The position numbers and the translations under genes are program-made. DNA of 64,000 nucleotides from Aureobasidium sp. EXF-3400. Taxonomy: Eukaryota; Ascomycota; Dothideomycetes; Dothideales; Saccotheciaceae. The DNA is taken from positions 1-64,000 of the forward strand of contig SWBL01000067.1 of NCBI GenBank assembly GCA_024195585.1, read 5' to 3'. Numbering within the stretch: position 1 is the stretch's first letter; every line of letters starts with the position of its first letter. The notes below the pieces were generated by a model. That model was not told where the DNA came from. It searched no databases and was given only the letters and a program-made list of their open reading frames with translations. Of the stretch, positions 1 through 11,011 are shown in pieces.

Positions 1-1138
1 GTGCATTTGCGGTTGATTATATCCAGCGTTGGGATAATAGCCAGCGCCAAAGTTTCCGCCCATTCCCTGCTGTCCATTCCAATTGCCACCGAAACCGCCT
101 CCAAAGCCCATTCCCATGTTCATACCACTCATGTCTTGCATGCCCATACCGCCGGGACCGAAACCGCCGAACATGGACATGGGGTTCATTCCAGGCATGC
201 CTATCAAGGTGTTAGTTCGTGTCGCAGATATAGCAAAAACTCAAGACTCACCCATCATGCCCATCATTGGGTTGAATCCATTGGCCATGTTCATCATAGG
301 GTTAAATCCGTTAGCAGCGTTCCAGTCCATGTTTTGGAAGTTTTGTTGAGAGGCGTCCTGTCCGTTTTGGTCTTGTTGTTGATTCTCGCCTTGGTCCATC
401 TCATTCTTCTGCTCGGAATCGGGGTTTTCAGGGTCAGCCTCTTCAATTGACTGCGCGATAGTATCTTCCTCAGCTCCATTAACTTGTTCGGTCTGATCCA
501 AGTCCGTGGGCTCTCCAACGGCGGGGTGCTCGGAGACCTGTATATACATGTCAGAATTCCATCTTGACCATTGACTTGACACGATCTTACCTCTTCAACC
601 TGGGCAAGCGGGTCCGTGGCCTCGGGCGCAGCAGCACCTTCAGTCGCATCTGCTGAGGCTACGTCTTCTTCCTGTAGAGGCTCTGCGACTACCTCGGTCT
701 GAACATCGGACTCTGCTTGTGGTTGCTCTGCGGGTTGTTCTGATTGCTGTGCGGAAGTCTCCTCTTGTTCAGCGGCTGCGGCCGTAGCAGCTTCAGCAGC
801 GGCAGCCCTCTTCTTCTCCTCGGCCTTGATGAAGGCACGAACAGTCATGCGCAAAGACTTGTTGGGCTTGCACATGTCGGCGTCCAGAGGAGAGTGACTG
901 CATACTGGGCAGGCATCAGGAAGAGTGGCTTGGCAGTCCTGGCAGATTGACGAGTCGCAGCATTGGAGCTTGAAGGCATTGACGGCGAGCTTGCTACAGG
1001 TGGCGCATCGCAGCTTTGTAGGAATCTCAGACTGGGTGAGCGAGCTGAGCAGTATGTGAGTGATTGCGCGTGCTACGAAAGTTGGACTGGTTCTGACCTG
1101 GCGAAGTCAATGGCCGCTTGGTCCTGGACGGCCGCCAT
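1..1138 (-). CDS. RING-finger protein, fungal Znf1-like (3' end beyond the window)
   Basis: Four exons on the minus strand: 1098-1138, 591-1044, 252-537 and 1-200, with introns of 51-53 nt whose phases all agree. The reading frame is still open at base 1, after about 327 residues. Residues 25-70 form a cysteine-rich RING/U-box-like module: CATC at 27-30, then CC, CxxC, and CPVC near 61-64. A basic segment with KPNKSLR follows, as in fungal RING proteins annotated Znf1. After that comes an Ala/Glu/Gln-rich acidic region and a Met/Gly/Asn-rich tail with repeated GFNPMM. The start at 1138 was chosen because exon 1 splices in frame to the RING exon only through the acceptor at 1045. A role as E3 ubiquitin ligase is inferred from the RING fold. 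The RING part of the polyadenylation factor Mpe1 was considered, but no DWNN or zinc knuckle is present. Confidence 0.72.
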
Positions 1139-1623
1139 GTTGCCGAATCAGTGTGCGCACCGATGTGAATGGACCGGCTTTTTCAAAGACGTCGTGTCGA
1201 TGGTGCTGTAAGTTGTGATAATAATGTGCATCAGATTTGTGAAGTCAGAGGAATCAACTCTTGACACACCAACGCGCGACTGCGGCTACTCCCGCTGTTG
1301 GAGGCTCCGGAGGCTTTGCCGAGTCTGACACGTGAAAGATGGTCTGCAGACTCATTTCCTCTTGTCAGGAAACGAACAAAGTAGCCAGCTGTATCTCAAT
1401 CATTATTTAGTAAACGTCAGGTGGTATTCTTCTTGATCAAGCACTTAGTCGTCCAGACCTTGTCGAGAAATTCTGAGCTTTTCTCAGCCTGCAGCGACGA
1501 TCATCTCCACAAACGGAAGACCCTGAGAAGCATCAACTACATCATTGGTTCCTTCCTGAGAATCGTCCAACTCAACCTTTCCATTTGTTCATAGCACTCT
1601 TTCCTTTCTACATACAAGCAAAA
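1139..1623. other. Divergent intergenic region
   Basis: 485 bases between two genes that point away from each other, so it should hold both promoters. A palindromic CACGTG (E-box type) lies at 1329-1334. No reading frame with splice support is visible. Confidence 0.5.
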
Positions 1624-2899
1624 ATGATATTAAACCAGATCTCGTATCTGGATTGCTTTGCTTTCCTCATCTTTCTCGCCCCTCAATTGCTCATCAGAGT
1701 GGGCTTAGTAGAAACAGTCTCTTGTGTCATTACAGCATTGCCCTTCTTTTGTATGTATGCTGGACCCGTAAGACCGACCATCACTAACATATCCCTCCAG
1801 TGGTTCAGCTGCCTTATTCATTCATCAAAGAACGATTCTTTACTCCTTACGAACAAAAGTCTGCTTTCAATCAACACGCCACTCCCTTTCAGGACTTTGT
1901 CATTCGCTGCGTTCGCTATGCTTTCGCAAAGATCCCTGCCAACATCGGCAAGGTTTTCTTCTCCAAAGGTGTCGCATTGCCCTTTTTCTGGTTCCGTATG
2001 TTGAGACATGGATATCTCAAATCTGCTATTCCATGGCGTGAAGTCAAGAAGCCAGGCCTCCATGGTATCTGGATGATCTGTGATGAGAATAAGAAACCTG
2101 ATATCGTGATTTACTATTGTCATGGTAATATAACCAATCTTTTGCCAAACGGCTCGACTTTGCTAAACATGGTATAGGTGGCGGCTTCTCGATGGGCAGT
2201 AGTTTCTTCTACCTCGAATTCCTCCTCGCATGGGTCAGCATCCTCAAGGAGTCAGGCTATTCAAACCCGGCTCTGTTCGCGCTTGAGTACACACTAGTCC
2301 CCGAGACCACCTATCCTACCCAAGTCCACGAGACCTTACTCGGATACGAATACGTCCTCTCGAAAATCTCGGACTCGTCACGCATAGTCGTGAGCGGTGA
2401 CTCTGCAGGCGCAACATTAATGCTCAGTCTCACGCTCTACATGTCTCAAGAGCCAAAGCTGCGCACTCAATTGCCAGGCTTGGGTGTCATGATTTCACCT
2501 TGGGCTGTTATTGTATCGCCAAAGAACAAAGATACGGCTAGTGATTACCTCAATGCCGAATCTTTGCATCTTTATGGCAGCCAATATGTTGGTACTAAAG
2601 CCTCTGCTTCTGATCCTCTGGTCTCGCCTGGCAAATGCAGAGATAGAGAATGGTGGAGGCGAGCTTCACCTAGCAAAGGCTGGATGTTCATCTACGGTGC
2701 GGAAGAGGTATTCGCACCTGAGACTGTTGAATTAGTCGACTTTCTGAAGGACGAAGTCAATACTGAAGTAAGCGTGCACGAGGAAAAAGGATGGATCCAC
2801 GCATGGCCAGTGGTAAAGCTCTTCCTATCTGATGGGCAGAAGGAAAGACAGAGCGGATTGAGGAGTATGACAAAGGTTATACGGAATAGACTGAAGTAG
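1624..2899 (+). CDS. Alpha/beta-hydrolase fold-3 (steryl acetyl hydrolase / Say1-like)
   Basis: Three exons, 1624-1750, 1801-2124 and 2178-2899, give 390 residues. The second splice rebuilds the oxyanion-hole motif HGGGF at about residue 150. The nucleophile elbow GDSAG has its serine near residue 226, and the histidine is in IHAWP near residue 358. These are the marks of hormone-sensitive-lipase-type esterases. The first 45 residues are strongly hydrophobic and look like a signal anchor, so the enzyme is probably on the ER membrane facing the lumen, as known for yeast Say1. The expected acid residue is not an Asp: the position reads GAEEVFAPE, with Glu. The substrate is unknown; esters of sterols or lipids are an inference from the family. 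The first ATG after the upstream non-ATG frame was taken as start. Confidence 0.8.
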
Positions 2900-3179
2900 A
2901 CGACTCAAATGCTTGCTAAACTAAATAATGCTATATACGAACAAACTAACAATGAAGTATGCGAAACTATGCTATATGCTGCTTATATACAAAACGCAAG
3001 AAAAGACTTATAGGCAGCTGTCGTATGAACATCTCTAGAAAGATGGATGGGGTATCGGCGTATTACGTGAGCGAACGTAGACTCAGGACCATGAACTGCG
3101 TGTCGTCAAAAAGAGCAGACCATGACAGAAGACAAACTGCTTCATGAAGCACAGTGCTCGGAGCAAGAGGTTTCCAAGA

Positions 3180-3896
3180 TCATCCTCTTTTGAAGAACTC
3201 CTTGATACTCTTGCTTCGTTGTCTGCCGGTCCTGTTATGCTTGATATCCCCATCTTCACCACTGAATACTGCTTGACGCTCCTGCTCTTCCATTCTAGCC
3301 CTCTCATCATCCAGCTTTTTCTGCGTCTTTCTGTCTACCGCCCAGCCACCGGTCTTCTCCACATCTACACCTTCATCCTCAGCAATCGTTTGCGGATCAA
3401 AGATTCTCTGACCCATAGGAGCTCTTCCCGGTGATGGGAAATCAGGCACAGGAATAGGTTCTGCTACTCCATTCTTGCCTGCTTCTTGTTGTCTGCGGAG
3501 GTGCAAACGCGGAGGCGGCGGTGCGCGAAGTGACTTTGATCGCGAAGGTGCGAAGCCATTGTTTGAGATGTTGTGGGGTTGGTGTGGTTCCTGGCGTACA
3601 CTCATTGCTCTGCCTAGTGCTTGCTTCATGGATTTGGAGCGTGACATGCCGCCGCCGGTGGTCTTGCTGCGCGCGGGCAGTTCATCGGGTATTACGACTT
3701 TGCGGTAGTCATTGGAATTGGGAGAGTGGTTGCGATTCAGGTCGGAAGGAGGACTGGTGCGGTGGATGCTGTTCTTGCGACGGGCGGCGGCCATACTGCC
3801 CATCTGCAAAACGCGGTTGCCTTCGTCGGTGGCAGTCATTCTACGGGCAAGAGGTGTGATCTGGTCGTCACCCTCGTCGAATGAATTGCGCGACAT
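3180..3896 (-). CDS. Disordered basic protein with a DFPSPG/GQRIFD motif
   Basis: A single-exon frame of 238 residues that starts MSRNSFDEGD. It is rich in Ser, Arg and Pro, with many RSKS/SRSKS stretches that look like phosphorylation sites. About residues 150-190 carry the segment DFPSPGRAPMGQRIFD followed by AEDEGVD and GGWA. Almost the same segment appears in the otherwise unrelated protein at 53528-53941. A charged helix (DDERARMEEQERQ) and a basic end (SKSIKEFFKRG) follow. No enzyme domain is recognised. It faces the hydrolase gene tail to tail, 280 bases apart. The reading frame is long, and its conserved motif is shared with another gene, so I think it is real, but the function is unknown. 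Confidence 0.68.
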   Translation of the reverse strand: MSRNSFDEGDDQITPLARRMTATDEGNRVLQMGSMAAARRKNSIHRTSPPSDLNRNHSPNSNDYRKVVIPDELPARSKTTGGGMSRSKSMKQALGRAMSVRQEPHQPHNISNNGFAPSRSKSLRAPPPPRLHLRRQQEAGKNGVAEPIPVPDFPSPGRAPMGQRIFDPQTIAEDEGVDVEKTGGWAVDRKTQKKLDDERARMEEQERQAVFSGEDGDIKHNRTGRQRSKSIKEFFKRG

Positions 3897-5437
3897 GATT
3901 GTGTATTTGTGGTGTTTTGGTTTGTGTTGTGGATGTTCGTCTTCTTCGACAGATTGATGCTTCGGTATGAAAGTGAGAGCACTGATATGTTCGTTTTTTC
4001 CAATGGCCGTAAGATGAATGGTATCTCTTCTTCCGATGATGCAGGACTATTTTTGTTGACTTTTGTGGAGAAAACTGTTGACGGGTGTTTGTGCGGTGAC
4101 AACGGTGGCGCGTTAGCTATGCAGGGAGAGTCGCTCCGACTATGATGTAGTAATGCAGAAGGGTCCGTCCACAGGTCGCGTTCCTTGCTCTGGAGCAGAT
4201 ATGTCGTAGAGAAGATTGAGAAGGAAAACAAGAAATTCGTGTCGTCAACGTCAAAAAGAGGCTTCTCTAACAAGATAAGGAAGAGAAAAGAGAAAAGGGG
4301 ACCAGCAGCGCAAACCCACAGCGAGACGGCGCTATTTTGTGTCTTGAATTGGTTGAAGTGCCACATCTATTTGTGAAAATGATTGACTATCCCACCTTCA
4401 ACCTGAAACGCACGTTTGACGAACACTTTCCCTTTCCTACTCCAAGGGGCCGCGCGTTAATTGCACCTCCATGTTCCAGACCCAATTCAGTAGTCACTGC
4501 CTCTTTTGCTCGAAGCGCATACGCAAACAACAGTGTCGCTCTTCCATCAATTCTGGCATCGAGTTCTGGGTTTTCTTCTTGTATTCTGACGTGGCCGGAG
4601 GGCATGGACGACCGTTGAGAAGCCAAACCAACGTGCTCTCCAGCCTCTGTCGATGGTGGCTTGCTTCACCCTCTCCCCACACGCGCTAAAGCTGTGACGC
4701 TGACCAAATTTAAGATGAGCCGGGCAGTGTCCTTGTTTTGTGGATTATAGATGATCGAGAAGGGTCGCCTAAGACATCATACCTATACCAAATATCTCAT
4801 CGCCCTCTGTCCGTCATTTCTGCCGCTGATCACGAGACTGCTTTGGGAAGTGTCGGGGAATTGCTTCGTGGCTAGCTAGTTGTGCTTAGTACCTTATCAT
4901 AGACTGGTCTTGCAGAATAGTAAAATGAACCTCGTTGATAAATGGCATTCAAAGTGGCGTTCGAGTTGGCTATAAGAATATATTGACTGACATAGAATGG
5001 CAAGTGTAGATATACTCGACTTCGCTTGATGAGATTGCTGTTGCTCGTGATCATTCAAACTTGTGCATATTGCGCACATTTTGTCAACAAATAATCATTG
5101 AGAAGACACTGACTAATTCCAGATATTTGTCGATGCAGAATGCAGAGGATAGAGCACTGGGATCGAGCCTAGAGATTCAGTAGGCAAAGAATTGAACACA
5201 TTCGTTAGTCGTGCCCAAGACCCTGACTCTGATCGTATCTTGTCTACTGTACGAGCCATCTCCAGCCAATTATGATCACGCAGCCTTCAAGGAATACGAG
5301 AAGCATCAAGGTCATTTACAAGTACAAGGACGAGATCTGAAGTAAAATGAAAATCAAATTCGCTAATCTTTGGGGATATCTAAACAAAGAACAAGGACCA
5401 AACCATCCTGGACATTATACATCATCACATCATGCTC
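3897..5437. other. Long intergenic region without a supported gene
   Basis: About 1.5 kb upstream of the gene ending at 3896 and downstream of the monooxygenase. The first 450 bases probably hold the promoter and 5' leader of the minus-strand gene. Only short overlapping frames occur; a 79-codon minus-strand frame at 4387-4626 has no recognisable features. I see no gene here. Confidence 0.4.
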
Positions 5438-7348
5438 TTACAAACTTGCTCTCTCAGCACCGCCGACCTTCTTGGAGGTGAAGGTCGAGAAGTAGCTGTT
5501 GAGAGCATCGACAGTGCCAGTACCTTCAACAAGCTTGACAACACAGCCAACATAGCCGTCAGGACGGACAATAACGACACCACCCTCCTCTTGCGACAGA
5601 CCCATCTTTGCGTGTGCAGAAGCCTTGGCATCAGGAACCTTCTGATCCCAGATGTCATCAGCATAGACGTGGTCGAAGTAGCGAGCGAGGAGCTTAGGAA
5701 GCAAGTCGTTGATCTCGATCTGAGGACGCTTGGAGTTGAAGATGGTGTTGATGGTGAAGAAGAGACTGTGAGGGTTGTGCCTTTCGTGGTAAGAAACCTG
5801 GTCGAGGTTGGGGTGGCCGAAGGTGCTGTAGAACGAGCCTCTCTTTGACAAACCGGCGGCGAAGTCTGCGATGGCGCGCTTGGTCTTGCTAGGCTCACCA
5901 CCAAAGAGGTAGATGCGCCAGCTGCCGTTGAGAGGGATTTCTTGCTCGAGGTGGACGACGTTGGCATCAGCTACTCTGGTGACAGTTGCGTTGGTCATGA
6001 TACGTCCAGTGCGTTGAGTGGTGGTGCCAGCCTCGTTAGAGAGGAAGAGCGGTGATTTGGCGGGGTGATCCTTTGACCAGTTGAAGATGTTGGGGTTGTA
6101 GGCGACACCGTAACCCGAGGTGAACTCGCAAGAAGACTTGAACATCTTGATGAACTCATTCTCCTCGACCTGCTTTTCACCATCCTGCTGAGTTACTGAG
6201 CTAACCTCACCAGCGCTGGGCTGGCGCTGCGAGAACAGCTTGGCGTATGCGTTGTCGAAGTTGAGGAGGTTCTCTGCGATCAGCTTACGTTCAGACTCGT
6301 AGGACTTGAGGATGGAACGGTCTGCAAAACCGCTCTCGACGTGGTGGATCTTCCATGCCAGGTTTTGTGCATCCAGGAATGCAGTGTTCATGCCTTGACC
6401 GGCCTTGGGAGAGTGAGTGTGGCAGCAGTCACCACCCATGAAGACACGCTCGTCAAGAGTGTAACGGTCTGCGATACCCTGACCGATAGGGTAGACTGAG
6501 AACCACTCGATGCGGTCCCACTCGATCTCGTAAGGCTTCATGATCTTCTTGGCTGTCTCCTGGACTTCTTCTGCTGTTGCTTGCTTGCGAGGGTTCCAGT
6601 CTTTGTCGGTTGATGAGGCAATCTGAATGTAAAGACGGACCATGTTGTCTTCACGGGGAATGACCATGATAGATCCAGCATCGGAATGAATGGTGCACTT
6701 CATCTTGATATCAGGGAAGTCTGTGCGCACGACACCATCCATGACACCCCAGACGTGTGTGATAGGATCCTTGTGTGTGATACCAACACCAAGCTTTTCG
6801 CGAATGAAACTGCGAGCACCCTCACCACTGAAGAGGTACTTTGCTCTGACAGTCTCTTGCTCGTCACCATCGACGTGTGCGATCTTGACTTCAACTGGGT
6901 ATTCCTTATCTTTACCATCGTTCTCGAATCCTGTGATTCTCCAAGGTCTCTGCACCTCGACTCCATACTTTTTCATATCCGCAATGAAGACGCGCTCGAT
7001 CAGGCCTTGGTGGAGCAGAGTGGTGAACGGGTAGCGAGCGTCGAGGAAGCTTGGGCATGATGGCCATGTGCCAGTTCGGTGAATACCCTTGTTCTTCTCT
7101 GCGGGGTCCCAGAAAGCGACCTCGTAGACCTTGGCAGGCTCGTGAGCCATGATTGCACGCTTAAGACCCATGTTGCGGAGAAAATCGAGTGATCGTGGTT
7201 GGATACCGTCGGCTCTTCCGGTGACAGTTGGCTCAGGTCGCATATCGATGTGCTTGATCTTGTAACCCCATCTTGCAAGGCAGGTCGACAGGACGAGACC
7301 CACGGGGCCTGCACCTACAATGACGATGTCGTACTTCTCGGTGGGCAT
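5438..7348 (-). CDS. FAD-dependent aromatic hydroxylase (phenol 2-monooxygenase type)
   Basis: A single exon encodes 636 residues. The N-terminal Rossmann motif GAGPVG (residues 12-17) binds the ADP part of FAD. The second FAD motif [15 protein letters not shown] is at about residues 305-319. The middle NADPH/FAD motif is SGEGARS (174-180), with Glu where the family usually has Asp. The C-terminal third has the thioredoxin-like fold of phenol hydroxylases and related 3-hydroxybenzoate hydroxylases, including the ending VRPDGYVG. Such enzymes add a hydroxyl group ortho to a phenolic OH using NADPH and oxygen, the first step of phenol or hydroxybenzoate use, or a tailoring step in secondary metabolism. 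The gene is divergent to a P450 gene 763 bases away. Its true substrate cannot be read from the sequence. Confidence 0.88.
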   Translation of the reverse strand: MPTEKYDIVIVGAGPVGLVLSTCLARWGYKIKHIDMRPEPTVTGRADGIQPRSLDFLRNMGLKRAIMAHEPAKVYEVAFWDPAEKNKGIHRTGTWPSCPSFLDARYPFTTLLHQGLIERVFIADMKKYGVEVQRPWRITGFENDGKDKEYPVEVKIAHVDGDEQETVRAKYLFSGEGARSFIREKLGVGITHKDPITHVWGVMDGVVRTDFPDIKMKCTIHSDAGSIMVIPREDNMVRLYIQIASSTDKDWNPRKQATAEEVQETAKKIMKPYEIEWDRIEWFSVYPIGQGIADRYTLDERVFMGGDCCHTHSPKAGQGMNTAFLDAQNLAWKIHHVESGFADRSILKSYESERKLIAENLLNFDNAYAKLFSQRQPSAGEVSSVTQQDGEKQVEENEFIKMFKSSCEFTSGYGVAYNPNIFNWSKDHPAKSPLFLSNEAGTTTQRTGRIMTNATVTRVADANVVHLEQEIPLNGSWRIYLFGGEPSKTKRAIADFAAGLSKRGSFYSTFGHPNLDQVSYHERHNPHSLFFTINTIFNSKRPQIEINDLLPKLLARYFDHVYADDIWDQKVPDAKASAHAKMGLSQEEGGVVIVRPDGYVGCVVKLVEGTGTVDALNSYFSTFTSKKVGGAERASL

Positions 7349-8111
7349 GACGATCGAGTATTAGGGGAGTGTGAGGAACGGATGTCAGGCGATGAGGGAT
7401 GGATAGGCAATTGACAGAGCGGCGATCCCATAACTTATGTAGGAGCTCGACTTAACCGTGTACTTAGCTACCGGCAGACGTCTATAACATTTTCGGCTGC
7501 CTGTCTGCTACCGAATTCACGACTTGCTTCTGCCGCAGCATGGCAAAATGACATCTGCGGGGCCTCGATGGCCAAAAGCACCAATCGCGAACACTCCTGG
7601 GGTCAGATTAGGCTCGAGCTAGAACATATTCGAGTAGGCCGAAATCCAGCAGTTGTTCTGCCGTTGGTCGTGTGTCCGTCAGAGCCGCGTCGGCACAAGT
7701 CGAGGTGCTTTTCGGGAGTCTGGGGAGCAGCTCGAGTCGAGGTCTTTTCTGGTCGGCCAGCTGGGCTCTCCGGGCTCTCTCCACATCTCCAACACTTGGC
7801 ATCGACAACCCCATGTTTCCTTCCATCCATCGGGTCCGGTATCCGTTCTGCTCTCTTGCTTGCTTGCATCTTTCCTGTGCCCTAAACTCTTGTTGCGTAG
7901 ATCAGCCTTTGCTAGTCTAGTACGAGACAGGTATTGCATTTGGCATTCATTGTCCCCGCCCAGAAAGCTTAGAGAGACGTCAAATCACCCCTCTTTGAAT
8001 TCTCTCCCGCGGTTATATCCTCAGTAACGACACCGTATAAGCATCTGTCACACCTTTGCAATTTTGGACTCAGTCATTGCTTTTGAGCCAACCCTGGATG
8101 TTTGAAACAAG
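7349..8111. other. Shared divergent promoter region of monooxygenase and P450
   Basis: 763 bases between two oxidoreductase genes that point away from each other. A short direct repeat GCTACCG occurs near 7467 and 7507, and CGG/CCG triplets of the type bound by Zn2Cys6 regulators are present nearby. A binding site is only a possibility. No gene is seen here. Confidence 0.4.
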
Positions 8112-9871
8112 ATGCCTGTGATCGATTCTTCCACCATTCCACTTGCTGGTCAGGCTTCGAACACCCTCCTGGTGTCTTTCTTCTTCACAGCTTGCCTGTC
8201 AGCATACATCGTATATCAGAGATTCTTCCATCCGCTTGCTTCCGTACCTGGACCTTTCTGGGCCAGCCTTACCAGATTATGGATCACAAAGCATAGCTGG
8301 GACGGCGACATGCACAGGACCATGATCGCCTTGCATGAAAAACATGGTCCAATCGTGCGTAATGGACCCAACGAAGTCAGCATTGCAGATTTGTCGGCCA
8401 TCAAGACAATCTACGGTGCAGGCACAAAGTTCCGCAAGAGTGACTGGTATTCTGTTTGGCAAGGTCATAGAAAGTTCGACTTGTTTGCAGAGAGGGACGA
8501 GAAGCTGCACGGAAAGCAAAGAAGCTCGATCAGTTCAGCATACGCCATGACCAGCTTGAAAGACTTAGAGCCATATGTCGATGACACCGTCACGCGATTC
8601 ATGGACGCAATGAGTGAGCGCCAAAACGAAGTGGTCGATATGGGCAAATGGACACAGCTCTTCGCTTTCGGTGGGCAGCACCAAATTCTTATAAGTACTT
8701 ACTTGACTGACCTATGGTGCAGATGTCATTGGAGAAATAACCTTCTCGAAGAGCTTCGGCTTCATGGAAGCGCAAGCCGACGACGGATCTTTCGCTCAGA
8801 TCGAAGGTGCCTTGAAGTCTGCCTCATGGATTGGACAAGTCCCATGGCTCTATTGGCTTCACGACCGCCTCATGCCCCTGATTGGAAACCACCTAGCTCT
8901 CAACAACAGGCATGGATCGCTTCGAACCCTTGCTGCGAAAGAGATTTCTGCAAGAATGGATCGCGGTAGCGACCGCAAAGACATCTTGTCGAAATTGCAT
9001 GCAGCTCAAAGAGACAAAGCCGAACTCGACGACAATGGTGTCATCAGCATGGCGACCTCGAATATTTTCGCAGGCAGTGATACGACTGCCATCTCCACGC
9101 GCGCCATCATCTACTACCTACTCAAGAACCCACAGTACAAGCAGAGACTCGTTGAAGAGATCGACGACTTCAGAAGACAGGGAAAGCTGAGCGATCCTGT
9201 CAAGTTGACAGAGGCAGACTCGATGCCGTACTTACAGGCTGTCATGTACGAGGCATTGCGTTGTCACCCAGCTGTTGGCATGAGCTTGCCTCGAGTGACT
9301 CCAGCTGGGGGCGCCACCATCGCTAACACCTTCATACCTGCAGGAGTATGTTCACCGCCGTTGTTCGAGAAGCCATGCTAACGTGAACTAGACTGTCGTA
9401 GGAGCCAATCCTTGGGTTATTCATCGCCAGAAGGAGGTATTTGGCGACGATGTTGAGGACTTCCGCCCAGACCGCTGGCTTAAGGGGGATACGGGAGACA
9501 TGCGTATGTTGTTGTGTCGATGAAAATGTCGACTGTGCTGATTCTGACAGGTCGTTTCTTCTTCGCGTTCGGATCGGGCGCTCGAATGTGCCTAGGAAGG
9601 AGTAAGTGCTTGTCGTACCACAACGCATTGAATGATGGCTAATCACATCTCCGGCAGACATAAGCTGGATGGAAATGTCCAAGCTGATACCCACGCTTTT
9701 CCTCCACTACAATCTTGAGCTCGCAGACCCAGATGCTGAGTGGACCGAGACATGCTTGTAAGTTGTCTGTTTCTGTGACTGCTTGTCCGTTGTACTGATG
9801 CATCGAACAGTTGGTTCGTGATGCAGCAAGGCGTTAACGTGCGTCTCAGCAAGCGTGCTGTGCCATCGTAA
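8112..9871 (+). CDS. Cytochrome P450 monooxygenase
   Basis: Six exons (8112-8670, 8723-9345, 9392-9503, 9551-9601, 9658-9757, 9811-9871) give 501 residues. All five introns are 46-56 nt with matching phases. An N-terminal hydrophobic helix (residues about 15-35) anchors it in the ER, followed by the hinge PGPFW. The oxygen-binding I-helix has AGSDTT, the ExxR pair is in EALR, the PERF-type motif is FRPDRW, and the haem-binding loop is FGSGARMCLGR with the axial cysteine. All catalytic landmarks are present, so the protein should be active. The arrangement resembles fungal P450s of the pisatin demethylase/benzoate hydroxylase kind, though I cannot fix the CYP family. The divergent neighbour is a flavin hydroxylase, which suggests a shared pathway for an aromatic compound. 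Confidence 0.9.
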
Positions 9872-10479
9872 AACGTTCAACAACACTGCTCTAGCTGGCC
9901 ACAGAGGGTACTGAAGGAGGAAGGTGTCGAGATGAAATCGTTGTGTGTGCGCTCTCGCTCAAGATTGTTCGGTCAGCGGGCACTGCTGCACATCAAGCCT
10001 CGTATCTTGAATCTTCTCAGGTGTCTGCAACTAGTAGTTTCTCCATTGGAGACATGTGTAGACTTGTTTGGGCAGGTGCGATGGGTAGGCAGCTGCAGAA
10101 ACGAGTTCTTGCCCCGAAAGCATCAAGACCAACCTAGCCCGATGGTTGAGCACCATCACAAGCTGAACGAACAACCTGATGTCGACCAGGAGAGCATCTC
10201 ATCGTTGACGATGTCATCATCATGTGACCGTATGGAAGGTGTTGGAACCGGACTTAGGTGAAAGACGGTCGTTCAGCGAGTGATGGAGCGAAGCTTGGAC
10301 CGCCTGTATCGAAGACCAAACCACTCTCTTCTCCTCACATCCACTCCTCCTCCTTCACGTACTCTTACCTTCTTCCACAACTCGCGTACGCATTCTTCTT
10401 CTGCAAACAACCTCAAGCATCATACAAACCTTCATATCACTCTTCTTCCTTCAACATCCACACCATCCAATCATCAAAC
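9872..10479. other. Intergenic region
   Basis: About 600 bases. The last 180 are C/T-rich with many CTTC and CAC runs, as is common just upstream of fungal start codons. Short frames exist but none has support. Confidence 0.4.
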
Positions 10480-11011
10480 ATGTCTTCTCCTGCAAAGAGC
10501 ACCATCACCAACAAGTCCAAGTCTGCTTCGATCGACTCGAAGTGCACCACCATGTCCGACATCATCAGAGCCCTCGACGAGACCCGCGAGCGCATTGCTA
10601 GCATGGGCATCGACGATCTCAAGCGTGAGCGCGTCGACAGCTTCAACTCTCTCAAGGCCGAAGACCACCCCAAGTGGCTTAAGCCTATCAAGGCCTTCGA
10701 CCAGAAGAAGTACCTTAGCGAGCTTGAGTCTGGCGATATCACCCTGCGCCAGATCCAGGTCGCCACCAACTCGACTAAGTTGCCCGAGGAGCACGTGGCT
10801 GATTACATTCGCATCAACGGCAGTGAGTATCCGAACTTCCTTTCTCTTGCGCATTAATGAGGCTGACGACGTTACAGAGCTGCCCGAACCTAAGTACGGC
10901 CCTGGCAAGTGCACATACGACCCCTACCCTCTCCCTCCTAAGCGCAAGCGCGATGTCGTCTCCGACAACATCGAGGATGCCATGAAGAAGGTCAAGAACG
11001 TCTTCAAGTGA
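10480..11011 (+). CDS. Small charged protein with a nuclear localisation signal, unknown function
   Basis: Two exons, 10480-10822 and 10878-11011, give 158 residues. The intron of 55 nt ends in a good CAG and keeps frame (ING then KLPEP). The start is the first ATG after a pyrimidine-rich leader and is followed by MSSPAKSTITNKSKS. The middle is helical and charged (DETRERIASMGIDDLKRERV). The end has PPKRKRD, a classical nuclear signal, followed by an amphipathic basic helix. Codon use is strongly biased to C-ending codons, which suggests good expression. No domain is recognised. A nuclear role is inferred only from the signal. Confidence 0.66.

Noticed and set aside
294..1138. Mpe1 (polyadenylation factor) as identity of the first gene
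   Set aside because: No DWNN domain or zinc knuckle upstream; the exon before the RING is only 13 codons and the RING text with KPNKSLR fits Znf1-type proteins better.
4387..4626. 79-codon minus-strand frame
   Set aside because: No domain, no splice partners, overlapped by similar-length frames on the other strand.
10258..10479. In-frame N-terminal extension of the small basic protein
   Set aside because: The sequence is leader-like, C/T-rich and full of CTTC; ATG 10480 gives a normal start.
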